Positions 1-8,271 of a stretch of 56,496 bases of DNA are shown here, piece by piece. Made by a program: the position numbers and the translations under genes. Each line of letters opens with the position of its first letter. The first letter of the stretch is position 1. The notes under the pieces are model-generated. The model searched no databases, was not told the DNA's origin, and saw only the letters and a program-made list of their open reading frames with translations. This DNA is from Reyranella soli (GTDB taxonomy: Bacteria > Pseudomonadota > Alphaproteobacteria > Reyranellales > Reyranellaceae), in the NCBI RefSeq assembly GCF_007992495.1, contig NZ_BKAJ01000097.1, positions 1-56,496 on the forward strand. Direction: 5' to 3'.

Positions 1-1008
1 GCTCTTCGGAGCAAAACCCATGGCGCGGGCGAGATGCGTGTAGCTCGCCCGCCGCACCTCTTCGTCGTGGGTCCAGGTGACGACGGCCATCTCATCGACA
101 CCGACCTGGTTCTTCAGCTCTTCGATGCGGGCCGCGACCTCTGGTCCGGTGCCGACGAAGGAATCGCGACGGAAGCGCGCGACGCGATCCTGATCATAGG
201 CCTCCAGCGCCTTGGCGGCGACATCGGGTGCATCCAGCGGCACGAGGATGCCGCGGTCGCGGTTCATGCGTGAGAGCGCGCGTGACGTGAAGTGGTACTG
301 CGCCTCTTCCATGGTCTCGGCCGCCAGCGCCCAGACGCAGAGGCCGGAGCGCGGCTCGGGATGGCGCGCGCTTGGCCGGTACTTCTCCTTGTAGAGTTTT
401 ATGGCGCGCTCGCCGCCGGCGCCGTCGCTGAAGAACCAGGCATAGCAATAGGGCAAGCCGAACAAGGCGGCGACCTGGGCGCCATAGTCGGAGCTGCCGA
501 GGATCCAGATCTCGGGTGCCGTGTCGCCCTGCGGGAAGGCTTTTACCGCCGCGAAGGGATGGCGATCGACCAGGGGCTCGTTATGGACCCAGGCAATGAG
601 ATCGCGGACGTCTGCTGGAAAATGCTCCGGCCGTTCGTTGGCGGCGGGATTGAGGGCAAAGGCGGTGCGGCCGTCGGAGCCCGGTGCGCGGCCAAGCCCC
701 AGGTCGATGCGGCCAGGCGCCAGCGCATCGAGCACCCGGAACACCTCGGCGACTTTGAAGGGCGCATAGTGCGGCAGCATGATGCCGGCGCTGCCGATGC
801 GGATGCGATCGGTCGTGGCGGCGATGGCTGCGATCACGATCTCGGGCGCGGTACCCACGATCGTCGGATGGTTATGGTGCTCGGAAACCCAGAAGCGCTC
901 GTAGCCGAGGGCTTCGCAATGCTTGGCAAGCGCGACGGTGTTGCGGATCGACTGGTCCTGAGGGCGGTCGGCGACGGCGATCGACTGATCGAGAACGGAA
1001 AGACGCAT
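1..1008 (-). CDS. LLM class flavin-dependent oxidoreductase (C-terminus cut by window edge)
   Basis: The frame is open from an ATG at 1008 to the left edge, about 336 residues with no stop, so the 3' end lies outside the window. The protein begins MRLSVLDQSI, the usual opening of luciferase-like monooxygenases, and continues with WVSEHHNHP (near residue 40) and a GIMLPHYAPFKVAE segment typical of the FMN-binding TIM barrel. The family uses reduced flavin to oxidise small organic substrates; the substrate here is unknown. It starts 23 nt after the stop of the solute-binding protein gene on the same strand, so the two are probably co-transcribed. Confidence 0.9.
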   Translation of the reverse strand, partial: MRLSVLDQSIAVADRPQDQSIRNTVALAKHCEALGYERFWVSEHHNHPTIVGTAPEIVIAAIAATTDRIRIGSAGIMLPHYAPFKVAEVFRVLDALAPGRIDLGLGRAPGSDGRTAFALNPAANERPEHFPADVRDLIAWVHNEPLVDRHPFAAVKAFPQGDTAPEIWILGSSDYGAQVAALFGLPYCYAWFFSDGAGGERAIKLYKEKYRPSARHPEPRSGLCVWALAAETMEEAQYHFTSRALSRMNRDRGILVPLDAPDVAAKALEAYDQDRVARFRRDSFVGTGPEVAARIEELKNQVGVDEMAVVTWTHDEEVRRASYTHLARAMGFAPKS

Positions 1009-1031
1009 ACGCTGCAGATGGCCCGCTTCGG

Positions 1032-1910
1032 CTAATCCGGCAAGCCCGAGATCTGGAACAAGGCGTTCAGGAGGGGGCTCGGCGTCGTAAGCGGCCCGAA
1101 AGCCCCTTTGAAAACCTGGACAATCTCGCCGCGCCGATAGATGTGGCTCAGAGCCGTGTCGACCGCGAGGCGGAAATCGCTGTCGCCACGGCGCACGGCG
1201 AGCGCGATCGGCTCGATGCTGAGATAGGTGTCGGCCATCAGCAGGCTCGCCGCTTCCTTCTCCTTGCGCAGCAGGAAGGTGAGCGTCGCCCGGTCGGCGA
1301 AATAGGCTTCGACCTGTCCCTTGGCGAGAAGGTCGATGCCCTCCTGGTTGGTCTTCACCAGGACCAGCTCGGCATTGATCTGCGTGCCGGTCAGTGCGCG
1401 GCGCAGCTCCTGCTCGGTCGTGGTGCCGGGCAGCACGGCGACCTTCTTGCCGGCAAGCTGCTTCACGTCACGCGGGCCGTTAGGGCCGATGGCGAAGCTC
1501 GCGCCGTCGATGAAGATCGGGATGGAGAAATCGACCTTGGCGCGGCGCGACAGGGTCGCGGTCGAGGATTCGCAGAGCAGGTCGGCCTTGTTGTCGACGA
1601 TGCTGTCGAACCGGTTCACCGAATTGACCGAAACGTAGGCCACCTTCAGGTCGGGAATCTTGAGCTGCTCCTTGAACTGGTCGGCGACGGCGCGACAGAG
1701 ATCGACCGAGTAGCCCTGCGGCGCGGCGGTGGCCGGGCTGCCGGGCGCGATGTAGGAGAAGGGCGGCGCATCGGCATCGTAGGCGATGCGCAGCGTCTTG
1801 CTGGAGCGAATCTGGTCGAGGGTCGGTGGCGTCTGGCCGACGGCTTCGCCGACGAACCATACGGTGCTTGCCAGTGTCAGTGCGCCGAACGTCTTGGATA
1901 GTGCGCTCAT
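1032..1910 (-). CDS. ABC transporter substrate-binding protein, family 3 (amino acid type)
   Basis: 292 residues with an N-terminal signal peptide (about 1-25, ending at VGQ) followed by a bilobed binding protein: LRIAYDADAPPFSYI near residue 40, GYSVDLCRAVADQ near 85 and CESSTATLSRRAKVDFS near 130 are the recurrent blocks of periplasmic amino-acid binding proteins. It should capture a small polar ligand in the periplasm for an ABC importer, but no permease or ATPase gene is adjacent; instead the LLM oxidoreductase follows. It is divergent from the VOC gene, with 73 nt between the start codons. The ligand cannot be predicted. Confidence 0.88.
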   Translation of the reverse strand: MSALSKTFGALTLASTVWFVGEAVGQTPPTLDQIRSSKTLRIAYDADAPPFSYIAPGSPATAAPQGYSVDLCRAVADQFKEQLKIPDLKVAYVSVNSVNRFDSIVDNKADLLCESSTATLSRRAKVDFSIPIFIDGASFAIGPNGPRDVKQLAGKKVAVLPGTTTEQELRRALTGTQINAELVLVKTNQEGIDLLAKGQVEAYFADRATLTFLLRKEKEAASLLMADTYLSIEPIALAVRRGDSDFRLAVDTALSHIYRRGEIVQVFKGAFGPLTTPSPLLNALFQISGLPD

Positions 1911-1983
1911 CGTCTTCCCCCCGGATGGTCGGGAAACAATCCGACATCCGTGCCGTTGTGACTACAGGAATTGGAGAGGCATC

Positions 1984-2424
1984 ATGGCCAAGCCTGCCTG
2001 CAAGGTGGTCGGCATCGACCACATTTCCATCCGCGTCAAAGACTACGAGAAGTCGAAGGCCTTCTACGGCCGGCTGTTCGACTTCCTGGGCTTCGAGATC
2101 TCCGACGAGTATCCCAGCACGATCGGCTGGACCAACGGCAAGACGCGCTACTGGATCGCGCCGGCCGAGGGCCGCAAGAGCTACCGCATCGGCGATGTCG
2201 GCCTGCACCACTATGCCTTCGAGCTGCGCAACCGGAAGGACGTCGATGCCCTGCAGGCCTGGCTCGAGGAGGAGGGTGTGAAGATCGTCGACCCGGCCGA
2301 CGAGTACTACGAGGACTACTATGCGGTGTTCTTCCTCGACCCGGATGGCATCAAGCTGGAGGGCATGAAGTACGGTGAACTGACGGCGAAGCGAAAGCGT
2401 AAGTCATTGAAAAAGAAGGCGTAA
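1984..2424 (+). CDS. VOC family (glyoxalase/dioxygenase superfamily) protein
   Basis: 146 residues. The start VGIDHISIRVKDYEKSKAFY and the end AVFFLDPDGIKLEGM are the two halves of a single vicinal-oxygen-chelate domain, with likely metal ligands His in GIDHISI, His in GLHHYAF and Glu in KLEGM. The frame is open further upstream, but the ATG at 1984, preceded by GGAGAGG, gives the normal N-terminus. The C-terminus is a lysine/arginine-rich tail. It is a single-gene unit diverging from the solute-binding protein gene. The family includes lyases, isomerases and resistance proteins, so no specific reaction is assigned. Confidence 0.87.
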   Translation: MAKPACKVVGIDHISIRVKDYEKSKAFYGRLFDFLGFEISDEYPSTIGWTNGKTRYWIAPAEGRKSYRIGDVGLHHYAFELRNRKDVDALQAWLEEEGVKIVDPADEYYEDYYAVFFLDPDGIKLEGMKYGELTAKRKRKSLKKKA

Positions 2425-2455
2425 ATTTTTTCCTTGAAATAGTTCTGCGAATGAC

Positions 2456-2497
2456 TTGCAATTCAGTGCGAGTGCAGCATATTTAGAAACGTTCTAA
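2456..2497 (+). promoter_or_regulatory. Probable ahpCD promoter with Irr-box-like palindrome
   Basis: A TTGCAA hexamer (2456-2461) is followed 17-18 nt later by an ATATTT/TATTTA -10-like sequence (2479-2485). Directly over and after it lies a perfect inverted repeat, TTAGAA-acg-TTCTAA (2483-2497), 20 nt before the ahpC start. The repeat closely resembles the ICE motif recognised by the iron regulator Irr in rhizobial Alphaproteobacteria. Its overlap with the -10 would suit repression. The match is by eye; the regulator is inferred. Confidence 0.5.
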
Positions 2498-2517
2498 TCT
2501 GTTTACCGGAGCGTTTC

Positions 2518-3057
2518 ATGCTGACCATTGGCGACAAGTTTCCTTCCTTCGACCTCAAGGCGGTGGTGAGCACCGACGCAAAGACGGCCTTCAAGCAGGT
2601 GTCCGACAAGAGCGACGCCGGCAAGTGGAAGGTCGTGTTCTTCTGGCCGAAGGACTTCACCTTCGTCTGTCCGACCGAGATCGCCGCCTTCGGCAAGATC
2701 AACAAGGACTTCGCCGAGCGCGACGCGGTGGTCTACGGCGTCTCGACCGATTCGGAGTTCGTGCACCTGGCCTGGCGCCAGAACCATGCCGACCTGAAGG
2801 CGCTGCCGTTCGCCATGCTGGCCGACATCAAGCGCGAGCTGTCGCAGGAGCTCGGCATCCTCGACAAGAGCGAGGGCGTCTGCCTGCGGGCCACCTTCAT
2901 CGTCGATCCCGAGGGCATCATCCGCTTCGTGTCGGTGAACGACCTTTCGGTCGGCCGCAACCCGCAGGAAGTGCTGCGCGTGCTCGACGCGCTGCAGACC
3001 GACGAGCTCTGCCCCTGCAACTGGCAGAAGGGCGACGAGGTCCTGAAGGCCGCGTAA
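2518..3057 (+). CDS. ahpC: Alkyl hydroperoxide reductase AhpC (peroxiredoxin)
   Basis: 179 residues, full length for the mycobacterial-type AhpC. The peroxidatic cysteine is Cys51 in FTFVCPTE, and the C-terminal pair Cys165/Cys167 in ELCPCNW matches the three-cysteine arrangement of AhpC proteins reduced by AhpD rather than AhpF. It reduces hydrogen peroxide, organic peroxides and peroxynitrite in the cytoplasm. ahpD starts 10 nt downstream, confirming the AhpC-AhpD system. A promoter with an Irr-box-like palindrome lies just upstream. Confidence 0.96.
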   Translation: MLTIGDKFPSFDLKAVVSTDAKTAFKQVSDKSDAGKWKVVFFWPKDFTFVCPTEIAAFGKINKDFAERDAVVYGVSTDSEFVHLAWRQNHADLKALPFAMLADIKRELSQELGILDKSEGVCLRATFIVDPEGIIRFVSVNDLSVGRNPQEVLRVLDALQTDELCPCNWQKGDEVLKAA

Positions 3058-3067
3058 GGAGCCAACC

Positions 3068-3619
3068 ATGTCGATCGACGTCCTGAAGGACCGGCTGCCG
3101 GAGTATGCCCGCGACCTCAAGCTCAACCTCTCGAGCCTGGCGTCCGAGCAGCTTCTCAGCCCGCAGCAGAAAGCCGGCAGCTTCATCGCTGCCGCGCTGG
3201 CGGCGAACCACGCACCAACCACGCAAGCCGTGGTCGATGCTTTCGCGGGCGAGCTCACGCCGGAAGCGCTGAACGCGACCAAGATCGCGGCGTCGCTGAT
3301 GGCGATGAACAACATCTACTACCGCTTCGTGCACTTGGTGCACGCGGCGGACTACAAGACCTTGCCGGCCAAGCTGCGCATGACTGCCATGGCCAAGCCC
3401 GGCGTCGACAAGGTCGACTTCGAGCTGTGGTCGCTGGTGGTCTCGGCCATCAACGGCTGCGGCATGTGTCTGGAAGCACACGAGAAGGTCTGCCGCGAGC
3501 ACGGCCTTTCCGCCGAGCAGATCCAGGCCGCGGTGCGCATCGCCGCGACGGTCCACGCCGTTGCCCGCACGCTCAGTGCGGAAGAGGCGTTGGCCACACC
3601 GCTGGCCCAAGCGGCGTAG
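3068..3619 (+). CDS. ahpD: Alkyl hydroperoxidase AhpD
   Basis: 183 residues of the carboxymuconolactone decarboxylase-like fold. The active-site block INGCGMCLEAHEKV gives Cys131 and Cys134 of the CxxC, with His138 and Glu119 in the positions of the proton relay known in Mycobacterium tuberculosis AhpD. AhpD passes electrons from the dihydrolipoamide system to AhpC and has weak peroxidase activity of its own. GGAG lies 6 nt before the ATG. Adjacent to ahpC and surely in the same transcript. Confidence 0.95.
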   Translation: MSIDVLKDRLPEYARDLKLNLSSLASEQLLSPQQKAGSFIAAALAANHAPTTQAVVDAFAGELTPEALNATKIAASLMAMNNIYYRFVHLVHAADYKTLPAKLRMTAMAKPGVDKVDFELWSLVVSAINGCGMCLEAHEKVCREHGLSAEQIQAAVRIAATVHAVARTLSAEEALATPLAQAA

Positions 3620-3646
3620 AGGGGGCAGCGTCGTCTTGTAGCGTCA

Positions 3647-3701
3647 CGACATGCGGGCCAAACTCCGGGCCGTTTTTGGTACCCGGAGGACCCGCATGTC
3701 G
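3647..3701 (+). promoter_or_regulatory. Leader hairpin enclosing the Shine-Dalgarno and start codon of the aldehyde dehydrogenase gene
   Basis: Two nested perfect inverted repeats occupy the ahpD to aldehyde dehydrogenase gap. The outer arms are CGACATGCGGG (3647-3657) and CCCGCATGTCG (3691-3701); the inner arms are CTCCGGG (3663-3669) and CCCGGAG (3682-3688), with a T-rich loop. The inner right arm contains the GGAGGA ribosome binding site and the outer right arm contains the ATG at 3696. A transcript containing the whole structure would hide both from the ribosome. Confidence 0.6.
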
Positions 3702-5195
3702 ATGACCGCCACACAAAGCAACCCGCAGGCTCACTCCGTTTCTCCCAAGGGCATGCTGATCGGCGGCCAATGGGTCGACAGCGCCTCGGGCGCGCGCCTC
3801 ACCGTCGAGAATCCCGCCAAGAAGACCGCAGTCGCCCAAGTGCCGCGCGGCAACGCCGCCGACGTCGATCGCGCCGTGGCGGCTGCGACCAAAGCCTATG
3901 CCGAGTGGCGCAAGGTGCCGCCGCGCGAGCGCGGCAAGGTGCTGCTGAAGATCGCCGAGGCGCTGCAAGCGCGCACCGAGGAGATGGCGCGCACCATCGC
4001 GCTCGAGACCGGCAATGCGCTGCGCACTCAGGCGCGCGGCGAGGCCAACCTCACGGCCGACATCTTCCGCTACTTCGGTGGGCTGGGCGGCGAGCTCAAG
4101 GGCGAGACCATCCCGCTCGGCGAGCATGTGCTGTCCTACACCCGCCGCGAGCCGCTGGGCGTGGTCGGCGCCATCATCCCGTGGAACGCACCGGTCATGC
4201 TGGCCGCGCTCAAGATCGCGCCGGCACTGTGCGCCGGCAACACCATGGTGATGAAGGCGGCCGAGGACGCGCCGATCGGCGTGCTGCTGCTGGCCGAGAT
4301 CTGCCAGCAGTTCCTGCCGCCCGGCGTGCTGAACCTGTTGACCGGCTACGGCGAGGAAGTGGGCGGGCCGTTGCTCAACCATCCCGGCATTCGCAAGCTC
4401 TCCTTCACGGGCTCGACCGAGGTCGGCAAGATCGTTATGCGCGCCGCGGCCGAGCGCATCGTGCCGGTGTCGCTTGAGCTCGGCGGCAAGAGCCCGTCGA
4501 TCGTCTATCCTGACGCCGACGAGGACTGGGCGGTCGACGGCATCATCGCCGCCATGCGCTTCACGCGGCAAAGCCAGAGCTGCACGGCGGGCTCGCGGCT
4601 CTTCCTGCACGAGGACATCTTCGATTCCTTCCTCGGCAAGCTCGAGAAGAAGACGACATCGCTCAAGATCGGCGATCCGCTCGACGAGAAGACCGACATC
4701 GGCACGATCATCAACAACAAGCAGTTCACCAAGGTCTGCAAGTATGTCGACGAGGGCCTGAAGCGCTCCGACGCCAAGCTGGTGTTCGGCGGCCTGCCGC
4801 CCAAGAGCGGTCCGTTGAGCGAGGGTTACTTCGCCATCCCCACGGTGTTCGCCGATCGCTCGAACGACTGGCGGCTGGCGCGCGAGGAGATCTTCGGACC
4901 GGTGCTGGTGGCGATCCGCTGGAGCGACGAGGCCGAGGCGATCCGCATGGCCAACGACAGCCACTATGGCCTCGCGGCCTATGTCTGGACGCACGACATC
5001 GGCACGGGCCTCAGGACCGCGCATGCCATCGAATCGGGCTGGGTGCAGGTCAACCAGGGTTTGGGCCAGGTGCCGGGCATGTCCTACGGCGGCTACAAAC
5101 AGAGCGGCATCGGCCGCGAGTTCTCACTCGAGGGCATGCTCGACAGCTTCACCCAGCGCAAGAACGTCACGGTGAACCTCGACGTGCGGCGCTAG
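3696..5195 (+). CDS. Aldehyde dehydrogenase (NAD(P)+-dependent)
   Basis: 499 residues, normal length for the ALDH superfamily. FTGSTEVG (about 237-244) belongs to the cofactor site, Glu261 in LELGGKSP is the general base and Cys296 in RQSQSCTAG the catalytic nucleophile; PWNAPVML and the C-terminal GGYKQSGIGRE are also typical. It oxidises an unidentified aldehyde to the acid. The ATG at 3696 is chosen over one at 3651 because GGAGGA sits 5 nt before it and the shorter protein matches the family. The stop codon overlaps the stop of the convergent amidase gene. A hairpin covers its ribosome binding site and start. Confidence 0.93.
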   Translation: MSMTATQSNPQAHSVSPKGMLIGGQWVDSASGARLTVENPAKKTAVAQVPRGNAADVDRAVAAATKAYAEWRKVPPRERGKVLLKIAEALQARTEEMARTIALETGNALRTQARGEANLTADIFRYFGGLGGELKGETIPLGEHVLSYTRREPLGVVGAIIPWNAPVMLAALKIAPALCAGNTMVMKAAEDAPIGVLLLAEICQQFLPPGVLNLLTGYGEEVGGPLLNHPGIRKLSFTGSTEVGKIVMRAAAERIVPVSLELGGKSPSIVYPDADEDWAVDGIIAAMRFTRQSQSCTAGSRLFLHEDIFDSFLGKLEKKTTSLKIGDPLDEKTDIGTIINNKQFTKVCKYVDEGLKRSDAKLVFGGLPPKSGPLSEGYFAIPTVFADRSNDWRLAREEIFGPVLVAIRWSDEAEAIRMANDSHYGLAAYVWTHDIGTGLRTAHAIESGWVQVNQGLGQVPGMSYGGYKQSGIGREFSLEGMLDSFTQRKNVTVNLDVRR

Positions 5196-6607
5196 GTCGG
5201 CACCTTCCGGTGATGATCGGTCGCGCCCTGGTAGGCGTGACCGATCCGATAGAGCAGGGCCTCGTCGAACGGCCGGCCGATCAGCTGCAGGCCGATCGGC
5301 GCGCCGTTGCTGTCGAAGCCGCACGGCACCGACAGCGCCGGCAGTCCCAGCGTGTTGAACGGCCGCGTCAGCCCGGTGAAGCGCGCCACCATCTTGAGCG
5401 TCGCCGGCCCACCCGAGGCTTCGACATCGGTTTCCTCGAGGGTCGGCACGGGGAAGGGGATGGCCGGCAGCAGGACGGCATCGACGCCATCCATCGCCTG
5501 CGCCAGGAACTCGCGCACGAAGTGGGCGCGTAGCCGCAGTGCATCGATGTACTGCGTCGCCGGGATGAAGTAGCCCGCGTCCGTGCGCGTGCGCACCTGG
5601 TTGGCGTAAGGCGCGTCGGCCTCCATCCATGGCCGGTGCATGGACGCCGCCTCGCACTTCACAATCACTTCTGCGGACCGGTAGAGATCGGTGAAGTCGG
5701 GCATCGTTGCCGGAACAATGGTGGCGCCGAGCTTGCCCAGCGCATCCGCTGCGGCCTGCATGGCAGCGCCGATCTGCGCATCGATCGGCACCAGCGCCTC
5801 GGGTAAGGCGAAGCCGATCCTGAGGCCGCGCACACCGCCCTCGAGCAAAGCCTCGTAGTCCGGCACCGGCTTTTCGCTGGTCGTTGAATCGTCGAGATCG
5901 TGGCCGGCGACAACGGCCAGCATGCGGGCGTTGTCGCGCACGGTCCGGGTGAGCGGCCCGACATGGTCGAGCGTCCAGGAGCGGGGCACCGCGCCGGCGC
6001 GGCTGACGCGGCCGTAGGTCGCCTTCATGCCGACGACGCCGCAGGCCGAAGCGGGCAGGCGGATCGAGCCGCCGGTGTCCGAGCCCAGCGCACCATAGAC
6101 CATGCGCGCGGCGACCGACGCGCCCGACCCGCTGGAGCTGCCGCCGGTGACGCGCTTGTCGTCCCAGGGATTTCGGCAATGGCCGTGATGCACGTTGTGC
6201 CCGGTCGGGCCGGCGGCAAACTCGGCCATGTTGAGGAAGCCCAGCTCGACCACGCCTGCAGCATCGAGCTTCTGCAGCACCGTCGAGGTGACGGGCGCCA
6301 CCCAGTTGCGGCGGATGGCGCTGCCGCCGGTCGAGATCTCGCCGGCGCGGTAGTACATGTCCTTGTGCGCCATCGGCACGCCGTGCAGGGGCCCGCGCCG
6401 CTTGCCGGCGGCAAGTTCCTTGTCCAGGACGCGCGCCTGCTCAAGCGCCTTCTCCTTGTTGAGACGCAGGAAGGCGTTGGTGCGCGGCTGCCACACTGCG
6501 ATGCGCGCCAGGCAGGCTTCTGTTGCCTGCAGCGAGGTGATGCGGCCGGCGGCGATGGCGTCGGCGATCTCACTGAGATCGCGCAGGGCAAGATCGTCGT
6601 TGATCAT
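5192..6607 (-). CDS. Amidase (amidase signature family, AtzE/GatA-like)
   Basis: 471 residues with the amidase signature GGSSSGSGASVAARMVYG and SDTGGSIRLPA. The Ser-cisSer-Lys triad is visible: Lys82 in MAHKDM, a serine of GGSSSG (157/158) and Ser181 in DTGGSIR. It hydrolyses a carbon-nitrogen amide bond of unknown substrate. The ATG overlaps the stop of the small AtzG-like gene by 4 nt, and that pairing is known from AtzG-AtzE (1-carboxybiuret hydrolase) and parallels GatC-GatA. Biuret chemistry is therefore possible but not shown, since no other cyanurate-pathway gene is near. Confidence 0.92.
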   Translation of the reverse strand: MINDDLALRDLSEIADAIAAGRITSLQATEACLARIAVWQPRTNAFLRLNKEKALEQARVLDKELAAGKRRGPLHGVPMAHKDMYYRAGEISTGGSAIRRNWVAPVTSTVLQKLDAAGVVELGFLNMAEFAAGPTGHNVHHGHCRNPWDDKRVTGGSSSGSGASVAARMVYGALGSDTGGSIRLPASACGVVGMKATYGRVSRAGAVPRSWTLDHVGPLTRTVRDNARMLAVVAGHDLDDSTTSEKPVPDYEALLEGGVRGLRIGFALPEALVPIDAQIGAAMQAAADALGKLGATIVPATMPDFTDLYRSAEVIVKCEAASMHRPWMEADAPYANQVRTRTDAGYFIPATQYIDALRLRAHFVREFLAQAMDGVDAVLLPAIPFPVPTLEETDVEASGGPATLKMVARFTGLTRPFNTLGLPALSVPCGFDSNGAPIGLQLIGRPFDEALLYRIGHAYQGATDHHRKVPT

Positions 6608-6801
6608 TTTGCTTCCTTCGCGAGCACGCTGGCAAAGGCAGCGGGATCGTCGTCGAAGGTGAGGCGCTGGTTGGCGGCCTTACGGACCGCTTCGTTCAGT
6701 ACTTCGACTTCGGCTGCGATCTCGGCGAGGCGTTTGTCGTCGTAGCTGAGCCCCTGGAGCTGCTTGGCGATACCGGCGGCAAGCCGGATCTTGTCGTCCA
6801 T
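6604..6801 (-). CDS. AtzG-like / DUF4089 small amidase partner
   Basis: 65 residues, predicted as mostly helical, ending in an alanine-rich FASVLAKEAK tail. Size, composition and position directly upstream of an amidase with an ATGA overlap match the AtzG/DUF4089 family, whose founding member wraps around the AtzE amidase as GatC does around GatA. Translational coupling implies a 1:1 complex. No catalytic residues are expected. The family assignment rests on gene context and general resemblance and would need a profile match to confirm. Confidence 0.8.
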   Translation of the reverse strand: MDDKIRLAAGIAKQLQGLSYDDKRLAEIAAEVEVLNEAVRKAANQRLTFDDDPAAFASVLAKEAK

Positions 6802-6811
6802 GAAACCTCCT

Positions 6812-7714
6812 TCAAGCCGCGAGGCGAAGCTGGCGCTCGCCGAGGCGCTGCTGGTCTTCCGTGGTGAACGTCATGGTCTTGCGGATCTTCTGATCGAGCT
6901 TCATGCCGACAGCCTCGGCACAAGCAGCAAGCGTGCCGGTCTCGGCCTCGAACAGGAAGTGCGTGAAGGTAAGCACCTTGTCGGAGAACGCGGCAAGCCC
7001 GCTCATCACCACCACCAGATCGCCGGCACGCAGCGGACGACGATAGTGGTTCAGCATCTCGACGACGACCGAACCTTCCTGTCGGTTCTGCATGGCGGCG
7101 CGATCGAAGCCAAGATGGTTCCACAGCAGCGGTGCACCGTCGGAGTAGCGACCGAACTGATGATGCGGCAGGAGCTCGCCGTTCTCGTCGCACTCGGCAG
7201 GCGCGATGACGCTGCGGCCGATGTCGATCAGGCCGCGTCCTGCGGCATCGTCGAGCGTCAGGTCTGGCAAGTCGAGCTTGCCGACACTGCGAGGCCTGGC
7301 GTTGTCAGGGAGCGCCACGATCGCCTTCCCGGCTCGCGCGCGGAACGCGTCGGGCCACGGTCGGTCGCAGTCGATGCGCCGGCGCACCGTTGCCGCGACG
7401 GTGCCGTCGGATGGATTGCGGATCTCGTGATAGGCGAGCAGGTGGCGCTCGCCGACCTCGATCGGAGCCGACAGAACCTGCACGGGATCGACCTCGCGGA
7501 ACTCGCGCAGGTAGCGGAGGTGGTCGGAGGCGACGCGGACGTCCAGCGCGGAGGCGCGCCGGGCGCGTGGTCCGAGACCGAGCGCGGCCAGCAAGTGAGC
7601 CGACGCCTCGTGGCCGAACTCGGTATAGAACTGGACGTTCAAATGGTCGTTTTCATCGCACTGCCAAGTGTTCACGGCGGTGCTGAAAGTCGGGATCAGG
7701 CCAGGGCTCGACAC
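6812..7714 (-). CDS. Acyl-CoA thioesterase-like protein with two hotdog domains
   Basis: About 300 residues from a GTG at 7714. TWQCDENDHLNVQFY (near residue 15) is the N-terminal helix block of a 4HBT hotdog domain (compare the D-x-N-x-H-x-N motif), and a second hotdog-like unit follows from about residue 170 (SDGAPLLWNHLGF, YRRPLRAGDLVVV). It probably hydrolyses or binds acyl-CoA thioesters. The frame is open to 8077 but that would cover the HU gene; GTG 7714 has an AGAGAG 9 nt upstream, and an ATG at 7771 is the alternative. It ends 10 nt before the AtzG-like gene, so the three form an operon. Confidence 0.75.
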   Translation of the reverse strand: MSSPGLIPTFSTAVNTWQCDENDHLNVQFYTEFGHEASAHLLAALGLGPRARRASALDVRVASDHLRYLREFREVDPVQVLSAPIEVGERHLLAYHEIRNPSDGTVAATVRRRIDCDRPWPDAFRARAGKAIVALPDNARPRSVGKLDLPDLTLDDAAGRGLIDIGRSVIAPAECDENGELLPHHQFGRYSDGAPLLWNHLGFDRAAMQNRQEGSVVVEMLNHYRRPLRAGDLVVVMSGLAAFSDKVLTFTHFLFEAETGTLAACAEAVGMKLDQKIRKTMTFTTEDQQRLGERQLRLAA

Positions 7715-7898
7715 GCTACGCGCTCTCTGCTTTCTGTGGATGACTGCTTCAAATGGCCGAAAAAGCCCCATAAATCGACATTTTTCGTGCATTGGGGACT
7801 TGCGGGGGATCGATTCGTGGATAACCTTGGGCACGTCAACGCTGTCCTGGGGCGTCAGGAAGACGTTGGCGAACGAAAAACCTAAGGGACCCCTCATC

Positions 7899-8201
7899 AT
7901 GGCTACCGCAACCAAACCGTCTGCTCCAACCGTCCCGCTGTCGAAGGTGGCGGCCGAATTGGCCGAAAAGACGGGCATGACCAAGAAGGACGCCACCGGC
8001 GCCCTCGACGATTTCGTCGGCCTGGTCGTGAAGCATCTCAAGAAGGGCAACAAGGTCCGCATCACGGGCCTCGGCATCCTTCAGGTGCGCAACCGTCCGG
8101 CGCGCATGGGCCGCAACCCGGCGACCGGCGAGGCGATCAAGATCAAGGCGTCGAAGAAGGTTGCCTTCCGCGTCGCCAAGGATCTCAAGGAAGCGATCTA
8201 G
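7899..8201 (+). CDS. HU family DNA-binding protein
   Basis: 100 residues. After a short alanine/proline N-terminal extension comes the HU/IHF fold: LSKVAAELAEKTGMTKKDATGALDDF helices, then GNKVRITGLGILQVRNRPARMGRNPATGEAIKI, which includes the DNA-intercalating arm with the conserved RxGRNPxTGE block. It is a small basic nucleoid protein that bends DNA. The ATG at 7899 is preceded by AAGGGA. It diverges from the thioesterase operon and is followed by a strong rho-independent terminator, so it is monocistronic. Confidence 0.93.
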   Translation: MATATKPSAPTVPLSKVAAELAEKTGMTKKDATGALDDFVGLVVKHLKKGNKVRITGLGILQVRNRPARMGRNPATGEAIKIKASKKVAFRVAKDLKEAI

Positions 8202-8232
8202 GCCTCATCGATATCCTCGACGGGGAAAGATC

Positions 8233-8271
8233 GGGCGGGTCCCGGCGCGAGCCGGGCCCGCCCTTCTTTTT
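8233..8271 (+). terminator. Rho-independent terminator after HU
   Basis: A GC-rich hairpin, GGGCGGGTCCCGGC / GCCGGGCCCGCCC with a GCGA loop, is followed by TTCTTTTT. The stem has one bulged base. It begins 31 nt after the HU stop codon. Confidence 0.85.

Noticed and set aside
1786..1983. Upstream extension of the VOC protein frame
   Set aside because: Antisense to the solute-binding protein start; the ATG at 1984 gives the canonical domain start.
3573..5024. 483-codon minus-strand frame opposite the aldehyde dehydrogenase
   Set aside because: Shadow of the sense gene in high-GC DNA; no domain and no start signal.
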